DNA from: Anabaena catenula FACHB-362
Lineage (GTDB): Bacteria > Cyanobacteriota > Cyanobacteriia > Cyanobacteriales > Nostocaceae
DNA length: 64,000 bases
Assembly: GCF_014698735.1 (NCBI RefSeq)
Contig: NZ_JACJTQ010000018.1
Location: 1 to 64,000, forward strand
Direction: 5' to 3'
A model generated the notes under the pieces. That model had not been told where the DNA came from. It did no database searches and saw only the letters and a program-made list of their open reading frames with translations. How positions within the stretch are numbered: position 1 is the first letter of the stretch; every line of letters begins with the position of its first letter. Below, one piece after another: positions 36,107 through 46,354 of the stretch. Position numbers and translations under genes: made by a program.

Positions 36107-37279
36107 CTACCGAATATACTCCTTGAGAACGCTGTTGCGATTTGGATGGCGTAACTTGCGGAGTGCCTTGGCCTCAATTTGGCGAATCCTTTCGCGGGTA
36201 ACGTTGAAAATCTGACCAATTTCTTCAAGGGTTTTCATCCGACCGTCATCTAAGCCATAGCGTAGTCTCAAAACATCTCTTTCGCGGGGGCTAAGGCTGT
36301 CGAGTACTTTTTCTAGGTCTTCGCGCAGAAGATTTTTAGAAACTTGGTCTTCTGGTGTTTCTCCGTCAGATTCAATAAAATCGCCCAGTCGAGAATCTTC
36401 TTCTTTCCCAATAGGTGTTTCTAAAGAAATTGGTAACTGGGCGGATTTAGCAATAAACCGCAGTTTCTCGATGGTCATTTCCATGCGAGTAGCAATTTCT
36501 TCTTCGGTGGGTTTGCGACCCATTTCTTGAGAGAGCAGTTTGGTAGTTTTCTTGATCCGTGATATGGTTTCGTAGAGATGAACCGGTAGACGGATAGTTC
36601 GAGATTGATCAGCGATCGCTCTAGTAATTGCCTGACGAATCCACCATGTAGCGTAGGTAGAAAACTTATAGCCTTTCTCGTGGTCGAACTTCTCAGCAGC
36701 GCGAATCAAGCCCAGACTGCCTTCCTGAATTAGATCTTGGAAAGACAAGCCACGATTCATGTATTTTTTGGCGATTGAAACTACCAGGCGCAAGTTTGAT
36801 TGCACCATTTTATCTTTCGCCCTGCGTCCAACGTGTAGACGATAACGGAAGGTCGGTAATGGTAGTGCAACAGCTTCTGCCCATTCTTTAAATTCAGGTT
36901 CACGTTCTAACTGTTCGTACAGTCGATCCCTTACCCGTTCTAATTCCAGCAGATCGGCAATTTTCCGCGCCAATTCAATTTCTTCATCCGCTCGCAACAG
37001 CCGAATTCGACCAATTTCTTGCAAATAAAGGCGAATTGAATCTTCGGTGTAGTGCTTTTTCTTTGTTTGTGTCCGACGACGCGACTTAGCGGCTTTTCCA
37101 GACTTTGCGTCGTCCTCATCAGACTGAGGCTCTAAAAAATCATCAATTTCGCCGTCATCGGTAAGCAGCAAGTCCTCTTCATCCTCAATTAATAAGAGTT
37201 CTTCTTCGATCTCAGGCGGATTTATCATTTCTAGGTCAGGCTGATAAATGCTGTCGAGTACGTTGTTAGCCTGGTTCAT
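36107..37279 (-). CDS. sigA: RNA polymerase principal sigma factor SigA (group 1)
   Basis: This 390-residue sigma-70 factor has an acidic N-terminal region 1.1-like segment (about 20-55), then region 1.2 ([16 protein letters not shown]) and regions 2.1-2.4 ([38 protein letters not shown]...[13 protein letters not shown]). Region 3 follows, and region 4 has the helix-turn-helix [27 protein letters not shown]. The length and sequence are those of the primary sigma of filamentous cyanobacteria. It is monocistronic, with a 1.3 kb spacer upstream. Confidence 0.96.
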   Translation of the reverse strand: MNQANNVLDSIYQPDLEMINPPEIEEELLLIEDEEDLLLTDDGEIDDFLEPQSDEDDAKSGKAAKSRRRTQTKKKHYTEDSIRLYLQEIGRIRLLRADEEIELARKIADLLELERVRDRLYEQLEREPEFKEWAEAVALPLPTFRYRLHVGRRAKDKMVQSNLRLVVSIAKKYMNRGLSFQDLIQEGSLGLIRAAEKFDHEKGYKFSTYATWWIRQAITRAIADQSRTIRLPVHLYETISRIKKTTKLLSQEMGRKPTEEEIATRMEMTIEKLRFIAKSAQLPISLETPIGKEEDSRLGDFIESDGETPEDQVSKNLLREDLEKVLDSLSPRERDVLRLRYGLDDGRMKTLEEIGQIFNVTRERIRQIEAKALRKLRHPNRNSVLKEYIR

Positions 37280-38106
37280 GCCGCGTTCCTCATGCTCCTT
37301 GCAGAATCAATTACTCAAGATGTGTTTACTGCTCTTTTAATCGAGCTAATTGTTCACCGACAATAGACTTTTGGCTAATTGCCTGTGATATTTTCGGAAT
37401 TATTGCCCCTTTGGGAGGCGGAGTTTTTTACTTTAGCAGCAACTATCACTCTTATGTGACTTGCTTTTGGGAAAGTAAATTTCGTCGCTGTCGCCGTTGT
37501 ACACAACTTCTGATTGACTGGTCTAAAACCAGACTGATCTTTAATCAAGAAACTTACCATTTCAGCGCAATGGATATGACTGCTGGCAGATTTACCTGTA
37601 AAGACTGTTCCGATTGTAGCCTGTTTCACAGAAATTGCACTCTTTTTGTGTTTTAATCGCCAACTCGTTCAGAAAAGTGAAGCCACTTTTATCAAAAAGA
37701 CATTAAAAACGGTAGTCACACCATTAAATCTTGTCGAAAACTTTTTGGTTTTGCAGTGGCATTCTCATTAGATTAAAAGGTAGGCACACTTGCTCCTAAA
37801 AGCTTCTAGATGTTAGGTACAACAATTATTCCCTGGCAACAGGACGTTGAATCTTAACTTAAGTCAGCAGGATTAATGCATCCATGTTTACATTTCCTTC
37901 ATCCAGCAGTCAGTTTACCAGAGTAGAGCAGGGCTAACTGCTCGGTAGATCTCTTTGTAGTGGATCAGCGCGCTTGTTTACAGGCGCTTAACCTTGTATA
38001 TTCTGTGCTAATAACCTGAACTTAGGAGTTAAGGTTGTAGCATAACTAGCAGGATGACAGATGAGTTTACATTTCACTCAATTCTGCCTTATTAACACAT
38101 TAGCGC

Positions 38107-38126
38107 AAGGCTGAGATTTCAGCCTT
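38107..38126. other. Perfect tetraloop hairpin upstream of sigA
   Basis: AAGGCTGA / TCAGCCTT closes a GATT loop. No U-run follows on either strand, so it is not a standard terminator. Confidence 0.45.
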
Positions 38127-38574
38127 ATGCAACTTGACAAACTGTTCTTATTGTATACAAGGTTATTTTAATCAGTCGAGAAATAATTTGTCAGTGGAGA
38201 TAGTAGATAATTTGCTCTCTCGATGCTAAAAGTGCATTGTTACAGGGAAAACAATCATCTTGACTACAGCGATATATGACTATATCAGCAATTGTTCAGA
38301 TATTTGTTGCCCGTTGTTGAGAATGAGCAGTTGGCTCATAGAGAAGTTGCCGATTGGCTTTTTTGTATGCACTTAGCATTATTACGTATTTTTACTATTA
38401 ATGTTAATCTTGTTTTGAGGAAATTCTGATACTTAGTTATAAATATCAACCTCTATACTGAGAATAACTACCGATTAGCTGATATGGCAGGGAACTCTTA
38501 ACAGGGTAGAAAGTCTTTTGGTGTCTGACTTTTATGGTTACTGTCTGTCCTAACCTACCTGACAACATAAATCA

Positions 38575-38597
38575 GTGGTGGGCAATGCCCACCCTAC
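38575..38597. repeat. GGTGGGCAATGCCCACC palindrome, copy 1
   Basis: GTGGTGGGCAATGCCCACCC lies at the 3' end of the NAD(P)-binding protein gene. Copies also occur at 59953-59977 and 60193-60214. Confidence 0.75.
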
Positions 38598-38604
38598 GGA
38601 CAAA

Positions 38605-39285
38605 TTAACCCAAACTAAATTCTACACATTCTGGTAAACCTGGATAGATCATATTTCTGTCCAGTGCTGACAAGACTTTATGATTAGCATGATCAGAATT
38701 TAAACACCGACAAACTAATTGGGCAACATCAGCGCGATGAATACTACCAACAATACGTGGATCTTCAGTTAAAATGCCATTATTAGTTGCTGGTTCTGAT
38801 TTTAAACCACCGGGACGAATAATTGTATAATTAAGTCCACTATTTATTAAGTATTGTTCAGCTTGTTCTTTGAGAATTAAAACTGGTTTGAGTGTTGCTA
38901 ATGCTTGGGGAGGCATAGAAACTGCACTATTACCACTACCAATAGAAGTTACCAGGATAAACCTTTGCACTCCGGCTTTAACTGCGGCATCAATCAGGTT
39001 TTTATTACCGATATAATCAGGTTTGACATCATCTGTAGGTAAACCACCCAGGGTACTGATAACAGCTTGGATAGGTTCATCTCCTAAAATTGCCCGTTCG
39101 ACATCATCCACATTCAAAGCATCTCCTAAAATCGGATGAACACCCATCGCTTCTAGTTCCTTAGCGGCAACTTCTGTTCTCAATAGTGCTTTTACCTGGA
39201 TTTGTTGTGCTGTCAAATATTTGGCAATTTCTTGTCCAACACCGCGACTAGCCCCAGCTACAAAAATGTAAGATGTACTTGACAT
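38605..39285 (-). CDS. NAD(P)-binding atypical SDR-family protein
   Basis: This 226-residue Rossmann protein has the dinucleotide motif VAGASRGVGQEIAKYL at the N-terminus, VISTLGG and VQRFILVTSIG. It lacks the full YxxxK catalytic pair at the usual place, and KEQAEQYLINSGLNYTIIRPGGL is typical of the NmrA/atypical-5 subgroup. The ATG at 39285 is chosen over one 24 bases upstream because the sequence after it (MSSTSYIFVAGA) leads directly into the first beta strand. Relatives act in chlorophyll or photosystem assembly and in redox sensing; the role here is unknown. Confidence 0.88.
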   Translation of the reverse strand: MSSTSYIFVAGASRGVGQEIAKYLTAQQIQVKALLRTEVAAKELEAMGVHPILGDALNVDDVERAILGDEPIQAVISTLGGLPTDDVKPDYIGNKNLIDAAVKAGVQRFILVTSIGSGNSAVSMPPQALATLKPVLILKEQAEQYLINSGLNYTIIRPGGLKSEPATNNGILTEDPRIVGSIHRADVAQLVCRCLNSDHANHKVLSALDRNMIYPGLPECVEFSLG

Positions 39286-39670
39286 AGATATTTTCTCAGA
39301 TAGATGCATTGGTTACACAAATAATTAATATATCTGGCTTTGCTCAATTTTAGAAATTACATTCATAAAGAAAATTGAGTGACTGACAAACCATACACCT
39401 CATTTGTCTGGATAACTGTTTCTCTAGAAACAGTAACTGGTTTGCCAAGTTAGTTAGAATTTATGGAAATCATCTAAATCTCTATATCCTCCTAAATAAG
39501 TTGATCAAACATTTGATGATTATCCAGATGTATCTTTAGCATAAACATAAAAATTGGTTTGTCTTCTATGAGACTGTAAATATTACTGAATTTTTACTTA
39601 ACTAAAGGTTATAAAATTGAGTAATTTGTTGGTATAAATTACCCTGAGTATGCAATAGTGTGCCGCTATC
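39286..39670. other. Divergent spacer with operator-like palindrome
   Basis: No gene is seen. A perfect 8-bp inverted repeat ACTGTTTC-TCTA-GAAACAGT at 39415-39434 lies between the two divergent genes and could be a regulator site. Confidence 0.4.
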
Positions 39671-41464
39671 ATGCAGATGGATTGGATTAGCTTACTAAAA
39701 GCTCAACAAACTGACTTCCTACAACGTGTGAAAAAACCTAAAACTGCGGATCTTTCTCTCTTAGAAAGTCAAGTAAAAGGTTGTCACAGTGAAATTGTGG
39801 CCTTTTGGGGTGAGCCATTGGCAAAAATAGTAGAATGTTCGCGCCAACAAGCGGAAATTCTTGCCAAAAACCCCCCACCAATGCCACCAGAATATCCTGA
39901 ACCACCTGACTGGACAATTCCCTTTCCTAGATATTTTCAACGCCAAGCAGAGGATTATCTTGTTCGAGAACAAATTGTAGATCGGTTGATTACAGAAAGA
40001 TTGGGTAAATTGGTTAAAAAAGTGCCACAAGACACTTTAGAAAATATGGTCTTAGATGATGAGGGGAATTTACGTAGTGAAAGTAAATTTATTTATTGGT
40101 TGACTAATAACCCGAAAATTAGTATTCAAGTTCATGTAGCAGATGGAGAAAGTTTCAACGGAATTAAAAAAGACAAAATTCGGTGGTCAGTCAGTCAAGA
40201 AGATGTCAGAAATCACCAGGTTTTAATTTTTCTGTGTTTGTTGTATCCAGCAACTACTAAATTAGGCTATGAAAAGCAAACTGTAATCGCTGGTTTTTTA
40301 CCAACACATCAACTAGAATGTACTGAACCAAAACTGTCTATCACTCCTAGTAATTTATTGTATGCAGGAGGATTAAATTGGTATTTAGAATCGCTAGGTG
40401 GCAAAAAATATGATCTTCCTGTAGCAGATGAAATAATAATAGCAGAGACTATTCAAACTTTGCCATCAGACCATCCGCAAAAGAATGTTATTGGGGATTG
40501 GGAATTTTGGCAAACTTTGAAAGGACATACTAGAGGTATTAACTGTCTAGCTTACGCTGTTAAAACTGTGCCAGTAGAAAGTTCTGGATATCAGTATGGT
40601 AAAACTGTACCCATATTAGCTAGTGGTAGCCGAGGAGAAACAAAATTATGGGATCTAACCAAAGGTGAACTAATCGAAACTTTGTCAGAATATCCTTGGA
40701 TAATGTCTGAGCTAGTAGATGAAGTAAATTCCTTGGCTTTTAGTGCAGATGGACAAACTTTAGTTAGTGTAGGTGCAGATTCTACAATTAAAATTTGGCA
40801 TACTGGCGCACTGGATTTAATTGATATTTTGCATAAACATAATGGGAGTGTGCGTTGTGTTGCTTTTTCTCCTGATAGCAAGATGATCGCAACTGGTGGT
40901 GATGACAGAAGAATCTTGTTTTGGGATTTGTGTAATCGCCAGGTTGAAAAATCCCTATCTTTAGATGATACAGCAGCCCATTCAATGGTGTTAAGTCAAG
41001 ATGGGCAAATTTTGATTACAGGTAGTTACCGCAAAATTAAAGTTTGGCATACATCTTCTATAGTTAGTAAGAAAAAGGTTGAGGATATCCAACCACTACA
41101 TATTCTTATTGGTCATTCTCACATCGTTAGTTCTTTAGCAATTAGTTCTGATGCTAAATTTTTGCTGAGTGGTAGTCGTGATAAAACTATTAAAGTCTGG
41201 AATTTGGAGACAGGGAAATTAATTCACACTCTCAAAAGTCATAGAGATGGAGTGTATGCTGTAGCCCTGAGTCCTAATGAACAAATTATTGCTAGTGGTA
41301 GTGCTGATAAAACTATCAAATTGTGGCATTTAGAAACAGGGGAACTATTAGGAACATTTACAGGTCACGCTAATACAGTTACAGCTTTGACTTTCACAGC
41401 TTCTGGGGAAATGTTGGTGAGTGGGAGTTTGGATAAGACGATTAAGATTTGGCAGAGAAGTTAA
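39671..41464 (+). CDS. WD40-repeat protein with conserved N-terminal domain
   Basis: This 597-residue protein has about 270 N-terminal residues of unrecognised, mixed sequence with Pro-rich NPPPMPPEYPEPPDW (about 75-90). Seven WD40 repeats follow (from GDWEFWQTLKGHTRGINCLAYAV to the final SLDKTIKIWQRS), enough for one closed beta-propeller. Repeats 5-7 are near-canonical (SGSRDKTIKVWNLETGKLIHTL and similar); repeats 1-4 are diverged. No membrane segment. WD40 proteins are platforms for protein complexes; no kinase or protease domain is present. Confidence 0.88.
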   Translation: MQMDWISLLKAQQTDFLQRVKKPKTADLSLLESQVKGCHSEIVAFWGEPLAKIVECSRQQAEILAKNPPPMPPEYPEPPDWTIPFPRYFQRQAEDYLVREQIVDRLITERLGKLVKKVPQDTLENMVLDDEGNLRSESKFIYWLTNNPKISIQVHVADGESFNGIKKDKIRWSVSQEDVRNHQVLIFLCLLYPATTKLGYEKQTVIAGFLPTHQLECTEPKLSITPSNLLYAGGLNWYLESLGGKKYDLPVADEIIIAETIQTLPSDHPQKNVIGDWEFWQTLKGHTRGINCLAYAVKTVPVESSGYQYGKTVPILASGSRGETKLWDLTKGELIETLSEYPWIMSELVDEVNSLAFSADGQTLVSVGADSTIKIWHTGALDLIDILHKHNGSVRCVAFSPDSKMIATGGDDRRILFWDLCNRQVEKSLSLDDTAAHSMVLSQDGQILITGSYRKIKVWHTSSIVSKKKVEDIQPLHILIGHSHIVSSLAISSDAKFLLSGSRDKTIKVWNLETGKLIHTLKSHRDGVYAVALSPNEQIIASGSADKTIKLWHLETGELLGTFTGHANTVTALTFTASGEMLVSGSLDKTIKIWQRS

Positions 41465-41465
41465 A

Positions 41466-41525
41466 ATAATTCGTAATTCGTAATAGTGCCTACGGCAGGC
41501 TACCGCCAACGTAATTCGTAATTAA
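41466..41525. repeat. AATTCGT-flanked GGCTACCGCC element, copy 1
   Basis: AATTCGTAAT units flank GGCTACCGCCAACG. A homologous copy in the same orientation is at 63122-63182. Confidence 0.7.
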
Positions 41526-41696
41526 GTTTTAGAAGGGGGGCTTAAACCTCATTAAACCCCCATAATTAGTTAAATTTAAAGGCATCTCATCTAATGTGGT
41601 ATGATGTGAACTTGACAAATCAAACAAAATCAGCATAAAAAACTGTGTAAAAAAAATACTTGACAGATAAAACAGATAAGTGAGATGGCAGTAGTT

Positions 41697-41784
41697 GGGA
41701 ATGAATTCAATAAGGCTCTGCCTTCGATTAAATCAGAGCCAGAGCCTCTATAATGGCATTCCCAGTCAGAGACTGGGAACGAGA
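41697..41784. repeat. Cloverleaf-like repeat, partial copy
   Basis: It keeps the middle stem AGGCTCTG ... AGAGCCT and the third hairpin TTCCCAGTC-AGA-GACTGGGAA plus CGAGA. Of the first hairpin only TTGGGAATG remains, at 41695-41703. Confidence 0.75.
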
Positions 41785-41855
41785 TAATCCTCTGCGTTAC
41801 TCTGCGCTTACCTCCGTATTCCTCTGTCTTGAAAAGTTGAGCCACTGCGTTGGAC

Positions 41856-41901
41856 GGGTTTCCCGGCTTATAGCAAGTGGCGTTCCTACGCCGGGAAACC
41901 C
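41856..41901. repeat. GGGTTTCCCGGC hairpin repeat
   Basis: 12-bp arms GGGTTTCCCGGC and GCCGGGAAACCC are separated by 22 bases. It lies next to the ftsH stop codon and may act in transcription termination. Confidence 0.7.
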
Positions 41902-41958
41902 GGCTTTCCTGCGGAACGCTTACGCGAACGAGGAACTTTTCGCTGCGTTTAAAACACT

Positions 41959-43896
41959 CTAAACTAAAAGTGTTTGCAGCAAAGGTTTATCACTATCTAA
42001 CTTACCAGTCCGCAACCATTCATCCATTTCAGCAGGTGCTTTTGCTTGAGTTAGCTTTTCGCGTAAATAACTACCTTCAAGAATTTCCTTTTGTAATAAT
42101 TCCTGGGCAATTTCTTCTAGTAAGTCACGGTTATTTTTCAGAATGCTTAAAGCAATGTGGTGAGCATTATCAACAATTTCCTTCACTTCCCGGTCAATTT
42201 CTTCCGTCATTTGGGGACTAATTGTACGCCGAGGATTTCCATAACCTTCAATAAACTGCTGTTGAACTTTTTCAAAAGCAACGGGTCCGAGTTTATCACT
42301 CATGCCATAAATTGTAATTGCCCTTTCTGCTAAATCAGTGACTTTTTGAATATCGTCAGAAGCACCAGTTGATACTTTACCAAATACAATTTCTTCCGAA
42401 GAACGTCCACCTAATAAAGTGGCAATACGTCCACGAATTTCATCTTCTACCATTAAGAAACGGTCTTCTTCTGGCATTTGGATTGTATAACCCAATGCAC
42501 CGACACCACGGGGAACAACAGAAATTTTTTCAACTTTACCTGCACCAGGCATTAATGCACCGATGATAGCGTGTCCAACTTCGTGATAAGCAACGGTTTT
42601 TTTCTCAATTTCGTTTAACACACGAGAACGTTTTTCTAAACCTGCAATTAAACGTTCAATGGCTTCATTAAAATCTGCCATGAGTACCGCTTGACGGTTA
42701 TTTCTTGCTGCTAACAAAGCTGCTTCATTGACTAAGTTAGCTAAATCTGCACCAGCAAAACCAGGTGTGCGAGTAGCAATAATTCCTAAATCCACATCTT
42801 CTGCTAATTTCACATTTCTAGCGTGGACTTTGAGAATAGCTTCTCGACCGATTTTATCAGGTCTATCGACGACAATTTGACGGTCAAAACGACCGGGACG
42901 ACGTAAAGCAGGATCGAGAACTTCGGGACGGTTGGTAGCAGCGATGATAATTACACCTGTGTTAGCGTCAAAACCATCCATTTCGGTGAGTAATTGGTTG
43001 AGGGTTTGTTCTCTTTCATCGTTACCACCGACGAAACCACCAGGACCACCGCGAGATTTACCTAAAGCGTCTAATTCATCAATGAAGACGATACATGGTG
43101 CTTGTTGTTTAGCTTGTTCAAATAAATCGCGGACTCGCGCAGCACCAACACCAACGAATAATTCGATAAATTCTGAACCGGAGATACTGAAGAAGGGAAC
43201 ACCAGCTTCACCTGCGATCGCTTTTGCTAGTAATGTTTTACCTGTACCTGGAGGTCCGACTAACAGCACACCTTTGGGAATTTTTGCCCCTAAATTGGTG
43301 TATTTGGTCGCATTTTTGAGAAAATCAACGATTTCTTCTAATTCGGCTTTGGCTTCATCTACACCCGCTACATCCAGGAATTTTACACCTGTGCTGCCTT
43401 CAGAATAAATGCGAGCTTTGCTTTTACCTACTGTCAACGCTGCGGGGCCAGCACCTTGACGACTCATTAAAAATGCCCAAATCCCAAAGAAAATTAATGG
43501 GGGAGCTACCCAACTCAATACAGTGCCAATCCAGGCGTTTTCGTTTGGTGGTGGTGCAGCAAATTCGACATTATTCTCACGGAGAATTTTCGGTAAATCT
43601 AAGTCAATGGCTACAGGTGTAGTTATAAATACCCGTTCAACAGATTTACCTTCCGGGGTTTGGGTTTTGATAGAATATTCAATGCGATCGCTCCCCACAA
43701 TTGCTTTATCTACTTTACCAGCTTGTACTTGAGCAATAAAATCACTATAGGGAACTTGCTGCAATCGAGTCCCAAACAAACTGGGAACTATCAAGTTCAG
43801 CAATAACAAAAGAGTCAATAAAATTAGGAAACTACCCCCAAACTGTCTGATTTTTGGCGGTTTCATTTGTTTGTTATTATCAGTTTCCACAGGCAT
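41959..43896 (-). CDS. ftsH: ATP-dependent zinc metalloprotease FtsH
   Basis: This 645-residue membrane AAA+ protease has TM1 at about 21-39, a lumenal/periplasmic domain and TM2 at about 124-143. Walker A GPPGTGKT (214-221), Walker [14 protein letters not shown] (268-280), the second region of homology [21 protein letters not shown] and the zinc motif HEVGH (438-442) are all present. It is complete. Cyanobacteria have four FtsH paralogues forming hetero-hexamers that degrade photodamaged D1 or control iron; which paralogue this is cannot be read safely. Confidence 0.96.
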   Translation of the reverse strand: MPVETDNNKQMKPPKIRQFGGSFLILLTLLLLLNLIVPSLFGTRLQQVPYSDFIAQVQAGKVDKAIVGSDRIEYSIKTQTPEGKSVERVFITTPVAIDLDLPKILRENNVEFAAPPPNENAWIGTVLSWVAPPLIFFGIWAFLMSRQGAGPAALTVGKSKARIYSEGSTGVKFLDVAGVDEAKAELEEIVDFLKNATKYTNLGAKIPKGVLLVGPPGTGKTLLAKAIAGEAGVPFFSISGSEFIELFVGVGAARVRDLFEQAKQQAPCIVFIDELDALGKSRGGPGGFVGGNDEREQTLNQLLTEMDGFDANTGVIIIAATNRPEVLDPALRRPGRFDRQIVVDRPDKIGREAILKVHARNVKLAEDVDLGIIATRTPGFAGADLANLVNEAALLAARNNRQAVLMADFNEAIERLIAGLEKRSRVLNEIEKKTVAYHEVGHAIIGALMPGAGKVEKISVVPRGVGALGYTIQMPEEDRFLMVEDEIRGRIATLLGGRSSEEIVFGKVSTGASDDIQKVTDLAERAITIYGMSDKLGPVAFEKVQQQFIEGYGNPRRTISPQMTEEIDREVKEIVDNAHHIALSILKNNRDLLEEIAQELLQKEILEGSYLREKLTQAKAPAEMDEWLRTGKLDSDKPLLQTLLV

Positions 43897-43981
43897 AATG
43901 TCACCTCAACGAAATTTATTTGTTAGTCATTAGTCATTGGTTTATTAACCTTCCCTATTCCCTATTGCCTATTCCCTATTT

Positions 43982-44680
43982 TCAACTTAATAGCAAAGCA
44001 AATAGTCCACATAAAGCAATTCCATCAAATACACCCGCACCACCAATACTCAATACACCCGCACTCATAGCTTGAATATCCTTGAGATGTAGCAAATCAG
44101 CACCAATTAAAGTACCTAAAACACCACCCGCAAAAGCCACTGGTGCAGCATGAGGTGAGGCTATTAGCATTGCAGACACAGCCGCAGTCAAAGGAGCAAG
44201 CAATGGATTCATTTGAATCCCAATTCCTGGTACTACCTGGGCTGCAAAGTAGCTGACAACAGTCACAATGGCAGTAACTAGTAGAATTGCCAGCGCATTT
44301 CCCTGAGAAAATTGGTATAATGCCAACACAACAGGTATTAATCCCCCCCCCACATTCAGAGCTATCACGGTAGAGCGTTGCACATTTCTTAATGGAATAC
44401 CCCAAAATTCCTTTAACCACAATGCCGCAAATTCATCTGCTAATTGGACGGGAGCTTCTAATCGGTAGATGGGAATATTGATTGTGCTGGTAATAATTAC
44501 TAGCAACAACAATAAAAAAGCAATGCTAGAAGAAAAACCCAACTTAGCTACCGCAATTTCCACCACGTCTACTGCTAGAGCAAACCAAATAAATGGCAGC
44601 AACAGCAATAAAGCCAGAAATAATAGTAATGAAACTGGTAGATAAATCATGGAAATAAAGAAATAGAATGAATTTGGCAC
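43982..44680 (-). CDS. DUF1614 family membrane protein
   Basis: This 232-residue protein has about six hydrophobic segments, a short charged loop (RLEAPVQLADEFAALWLKEFWGIPLRNVQRS) and small-residue-rich C-terminal helices (SAGVLSIGGAGVFDGIALCG). The pattern fits DUF1614, of unknown function. The GTG at 44680 is chosen because GAGG is placed six bases upstream; the ATG at 44650 lacks a ribosome-binding site. It lies upstream of ftsH on the same strand, about 85 bases away. Confidence 0.75.
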   Translation of the reverse strand: MPNSFYFFISMIYLPVSLLLFLALLLLLPFIWFALAVDVVEIAVAKLGFSSSIAFLLLLLVIITSTINIPIYRLEAPVQLADEFAALWLKEFWGIPLRNVQRSTVIALNVGGGLIPVVLALYQFSQGNALAILLVTAIVTVVSYFAAQVVPGIGIQMNPLLAPLTAAVSAMLIASPHAAPVAFAGGVLGTLIGADLLHLKDIQAMSAGVLSIGGAGVFDGIALCGLFALLLS

Positions 44681-44889
44681 TCACATCCTCAAATCCAGCC
44701 TTTTGAAAATCTGCAAATAACTATAAAATGCGTTTATTCGACCATTTTCCGGAAATCAACTTTGTGGATGTTGACAGATACAGAATCTAAATAAGTAAAG
44801 TTTTGTATCTGTTTTCTATTGTAGAGACTGGATAGTGAAGTCTAAATTCGTGTATACCCTACCCAAAAAATGTGTATTGCCGTACTTTG

Positions 44890-45081
44890 ATGAAAAATCA
44901 ACTAGGTTTCTTACTTAAGCTACTTCTACTTTCAGCTTTAATCTCATTGTTGATTAAGTATGCCGCTCCGACGTTTTTAATTCCAGCAACATCAACAAAT
45001 GCAATAATTCTAGTTTTGTTGCCTACTGTGATTATGATAACTATTTTACTTCTGCGAATTCCAGCACAAAAACAAAATTAA
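44890..45081 (+). CDS. Small two-helix membrane protein
   Basis: This 63-residue protein has two hydrophobic segments (about 7-24 and 35-55) and a short polar tail. The ATG at 44890 is preferred to an upstream GTG that would add six residues with a Cys. It resembles conserved cyanobacterial small membrane proteins of unknown role. It lies 90 bases before the AI-2E-family gene on the same strand, possibly cotranscribed. Confidence 0.6.
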   Translation: MKNQLGFLLKLLLLSALISLLIKYAAPTFLIPATSTNAIILVLLPTVIMITILLLRIPAQKQN

Positions 45082-45170
45082 CTAAAAATCTTTAGTAGGA
45101 ATCTCTAAAATCAGCTAACCTATCTGAATTACTCAAAAATTTCATCTCACCAAGCTTTGGGAGTTAGTCT

Positions 45171-46286
45171 GTGAAACTGGGTCAATGGATCGGTTTAATC
45201 GCCTTAGTTATATCTTTATATATATTGTGGCAACTGCGTGAAGTGCTGTTACTGATATTTGCTGCTGTTGTTTTAGCAACGGCCTTAAATCGGTTAGCTC
45301 AACGTTTGCAAAGCTTAGGGATGAAACGTGGCCTTGCTGTTGTCTTGTCAGTAACTCTCTTTTTTGCTGGTGTGATTGGCTTTTTCTGGCTGATTGTTCC
45401 ACCCTTTGCCCAGCAATTTCAAGAACTAACTTTACGAGTTCCCCAAGGATTTGAGCGCATTAATAGTTGGATTGACGAACAGAGAACTCACATTCCTGAT
45501 CAATTAGCACCCTTCATCCCAGATTTTAACACTTTAATAGGAGAAGCACAGCCTTTATTCAATCGCGTATTGGGAAACTCTTTTGCCTTTGTTTCTGGCT
45601 CTTTGGTAATTGTTCTAAATATTTTATTAGTGTTAGTGTTGACAGGGATGTTTTTAGCTGCTCCTGATGCTTATATAAAAGTATTTATCCGGTTATTTCC
45701 CTCATTTTATCGACGACGGGTAGCGGGAATTTTAGCTCAGTGTGAAAGTTCATTAGAAGGATGGGTGACAGGGGCTTTTATTGCTGTCTTTGTAGTGGGA
45801 TTGATGAGCTTAGTGGGCTTATCATTTTTGGGTGTGAAGGCAGCTTTAGCATTGGCCGTTTTAGCGGGATTTATGAATTTAATTCCTAATCTTGGACCAA
45901 CTATGAGTGTAGTGCCGGCGATGGCAATTGCTCTTTTAGATAATCCCTGGAAACCTATTTTTGTCTTAATTCTTTACTTTTTTATTCAACAAGCTGAGAG
46001 TAATTTTATCACTCCTGTAGTCATGGCACATCAGGTATCTTTATTACCAGCAGTAACGTTAATTTCTCAATTATTTTTCGTGACTTTCTTTGGCTTTTTA
46101 GGATTATTGTTAGCACTACCTTTAACTGTTGTTGCTAAAATTTGGGTACAAGAAGTATTAGTTAAAGATGTTTTGGATGAGTGGAGGCATAATCATCAAC
46201 AAGCGACTGAGTTGGTGATGGTTTCTGAATCTGCTGATATCAACGATATTCAGGAAGTAGAAGTTATAGGGAAGGATGAAGATTAA
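45171..46286 (+). CDS. AI-2E family (PerM-like) transporter
   Basis: This 371-residue membrane protein has about eight hydrophobic segments. The family pattern is present: an N-terminal pair of helices, a hydrophilic loop (RVPQGFERINSWIDEQRTHIPDQL), and the C-terminal conserved NLIPNLGPTMSVVPAMAIALL and ESNFITPVVMAHQVSLLPAVTL. The start is GTG. A charged tail follows the last helix. Members export autoinducers, ions or lipids; the substrate here is unknown. Confidence 0.88.
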   Translation: MKLGQWIGLIALVISLYILWQLREVLLLIFAAVVLATALNRLAQRLQSLGMKRGLAVVLSVTLFFAGVIGFFWLIVPPFAQQFQELTLRVPQGFERINSWIDEQRTHIPDQLAPFIPDFNTLIGEAQPLFNRVLGNSFAFVSGSLVIVLNILLVLVLTGMFLAAPDAYIKVFIRLFPSFYRRRVAGILAQCESSLEGWVTGAFIAVFVVGLMSLVGLSFLGVKAALALAVLAGFMNLIPNLGPTMSVVPAMAIALLDNPWKPIFVLILYFFIQQAESNFITPVVMAHQVSLLPAVTLISQLFFVTFFGFLGLLLALPLTVVAKIWVQEVLVKDVLDEWRHNHQQATELVMVSESADINDIQEVEVIGKDED

Positions 46287-46303
46287 TTGTAAATAGCATA
46301 TCT

Positions 46304-46336
46304 AAAAGCGATCGCTACAGCAGCCATCGCTTTTTT
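46304..46336 (+). terminator. Terminator after the AI-2E-family gene
   Basis: Stem AAAAGCGAT / ATCGCTTTT is followed by a U-run. It contains a GCGATCGC octamer. Confidence 0.75.
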
Positions 46337-46354
46337 GATAAACTACATTAAATT

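Larger units (their letters stand above)
37280..38604. other. 1.3 kb spacer upstream of sigA
   Basis: Two short overlapping reading frames on opposite strands (about 37375-37656) have no recognisable product and I do not call them. A perfect 8-bp stem with tetraloop, AAGGCTGA-GATT-TCAGCCTT, lies at 38107-38126. A GGTGGGCAATGCCCACC palindrome is at 38575-38597. The rest may hold distal sigA promoters or a long 5' leader. Confidence 0.45.
41465..41958. other. Repeat-filled spacer between convergent WD40 and ftsH genes
   Basis: Three repeat units in a row: an AATTCGT/GGCTACCGCC element (41466-41525), a partial cloverleaf repeat (41697-41784), and a long hairpin (41856-41901) followed by GCGGAACGCTTACGCGAAC. 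No gene is supported. Confidence 0.6.

Noticed and set aside
37375-37656. Two overlapping ORFs on opposite strands upstream of sigA
   Set aside because: Neither has a ribosome-binding site or family pattern. The cysteine-rich plus-strand frame (CRRC, CKDCSDC) looked zinc-finger-like, but the start context is poor.
41753-42221. Overlapping plus-strand ORFs near ftsH
   Set aside because: They read the cloverleaf and hairpin repeats and then the antisense of ftsH.
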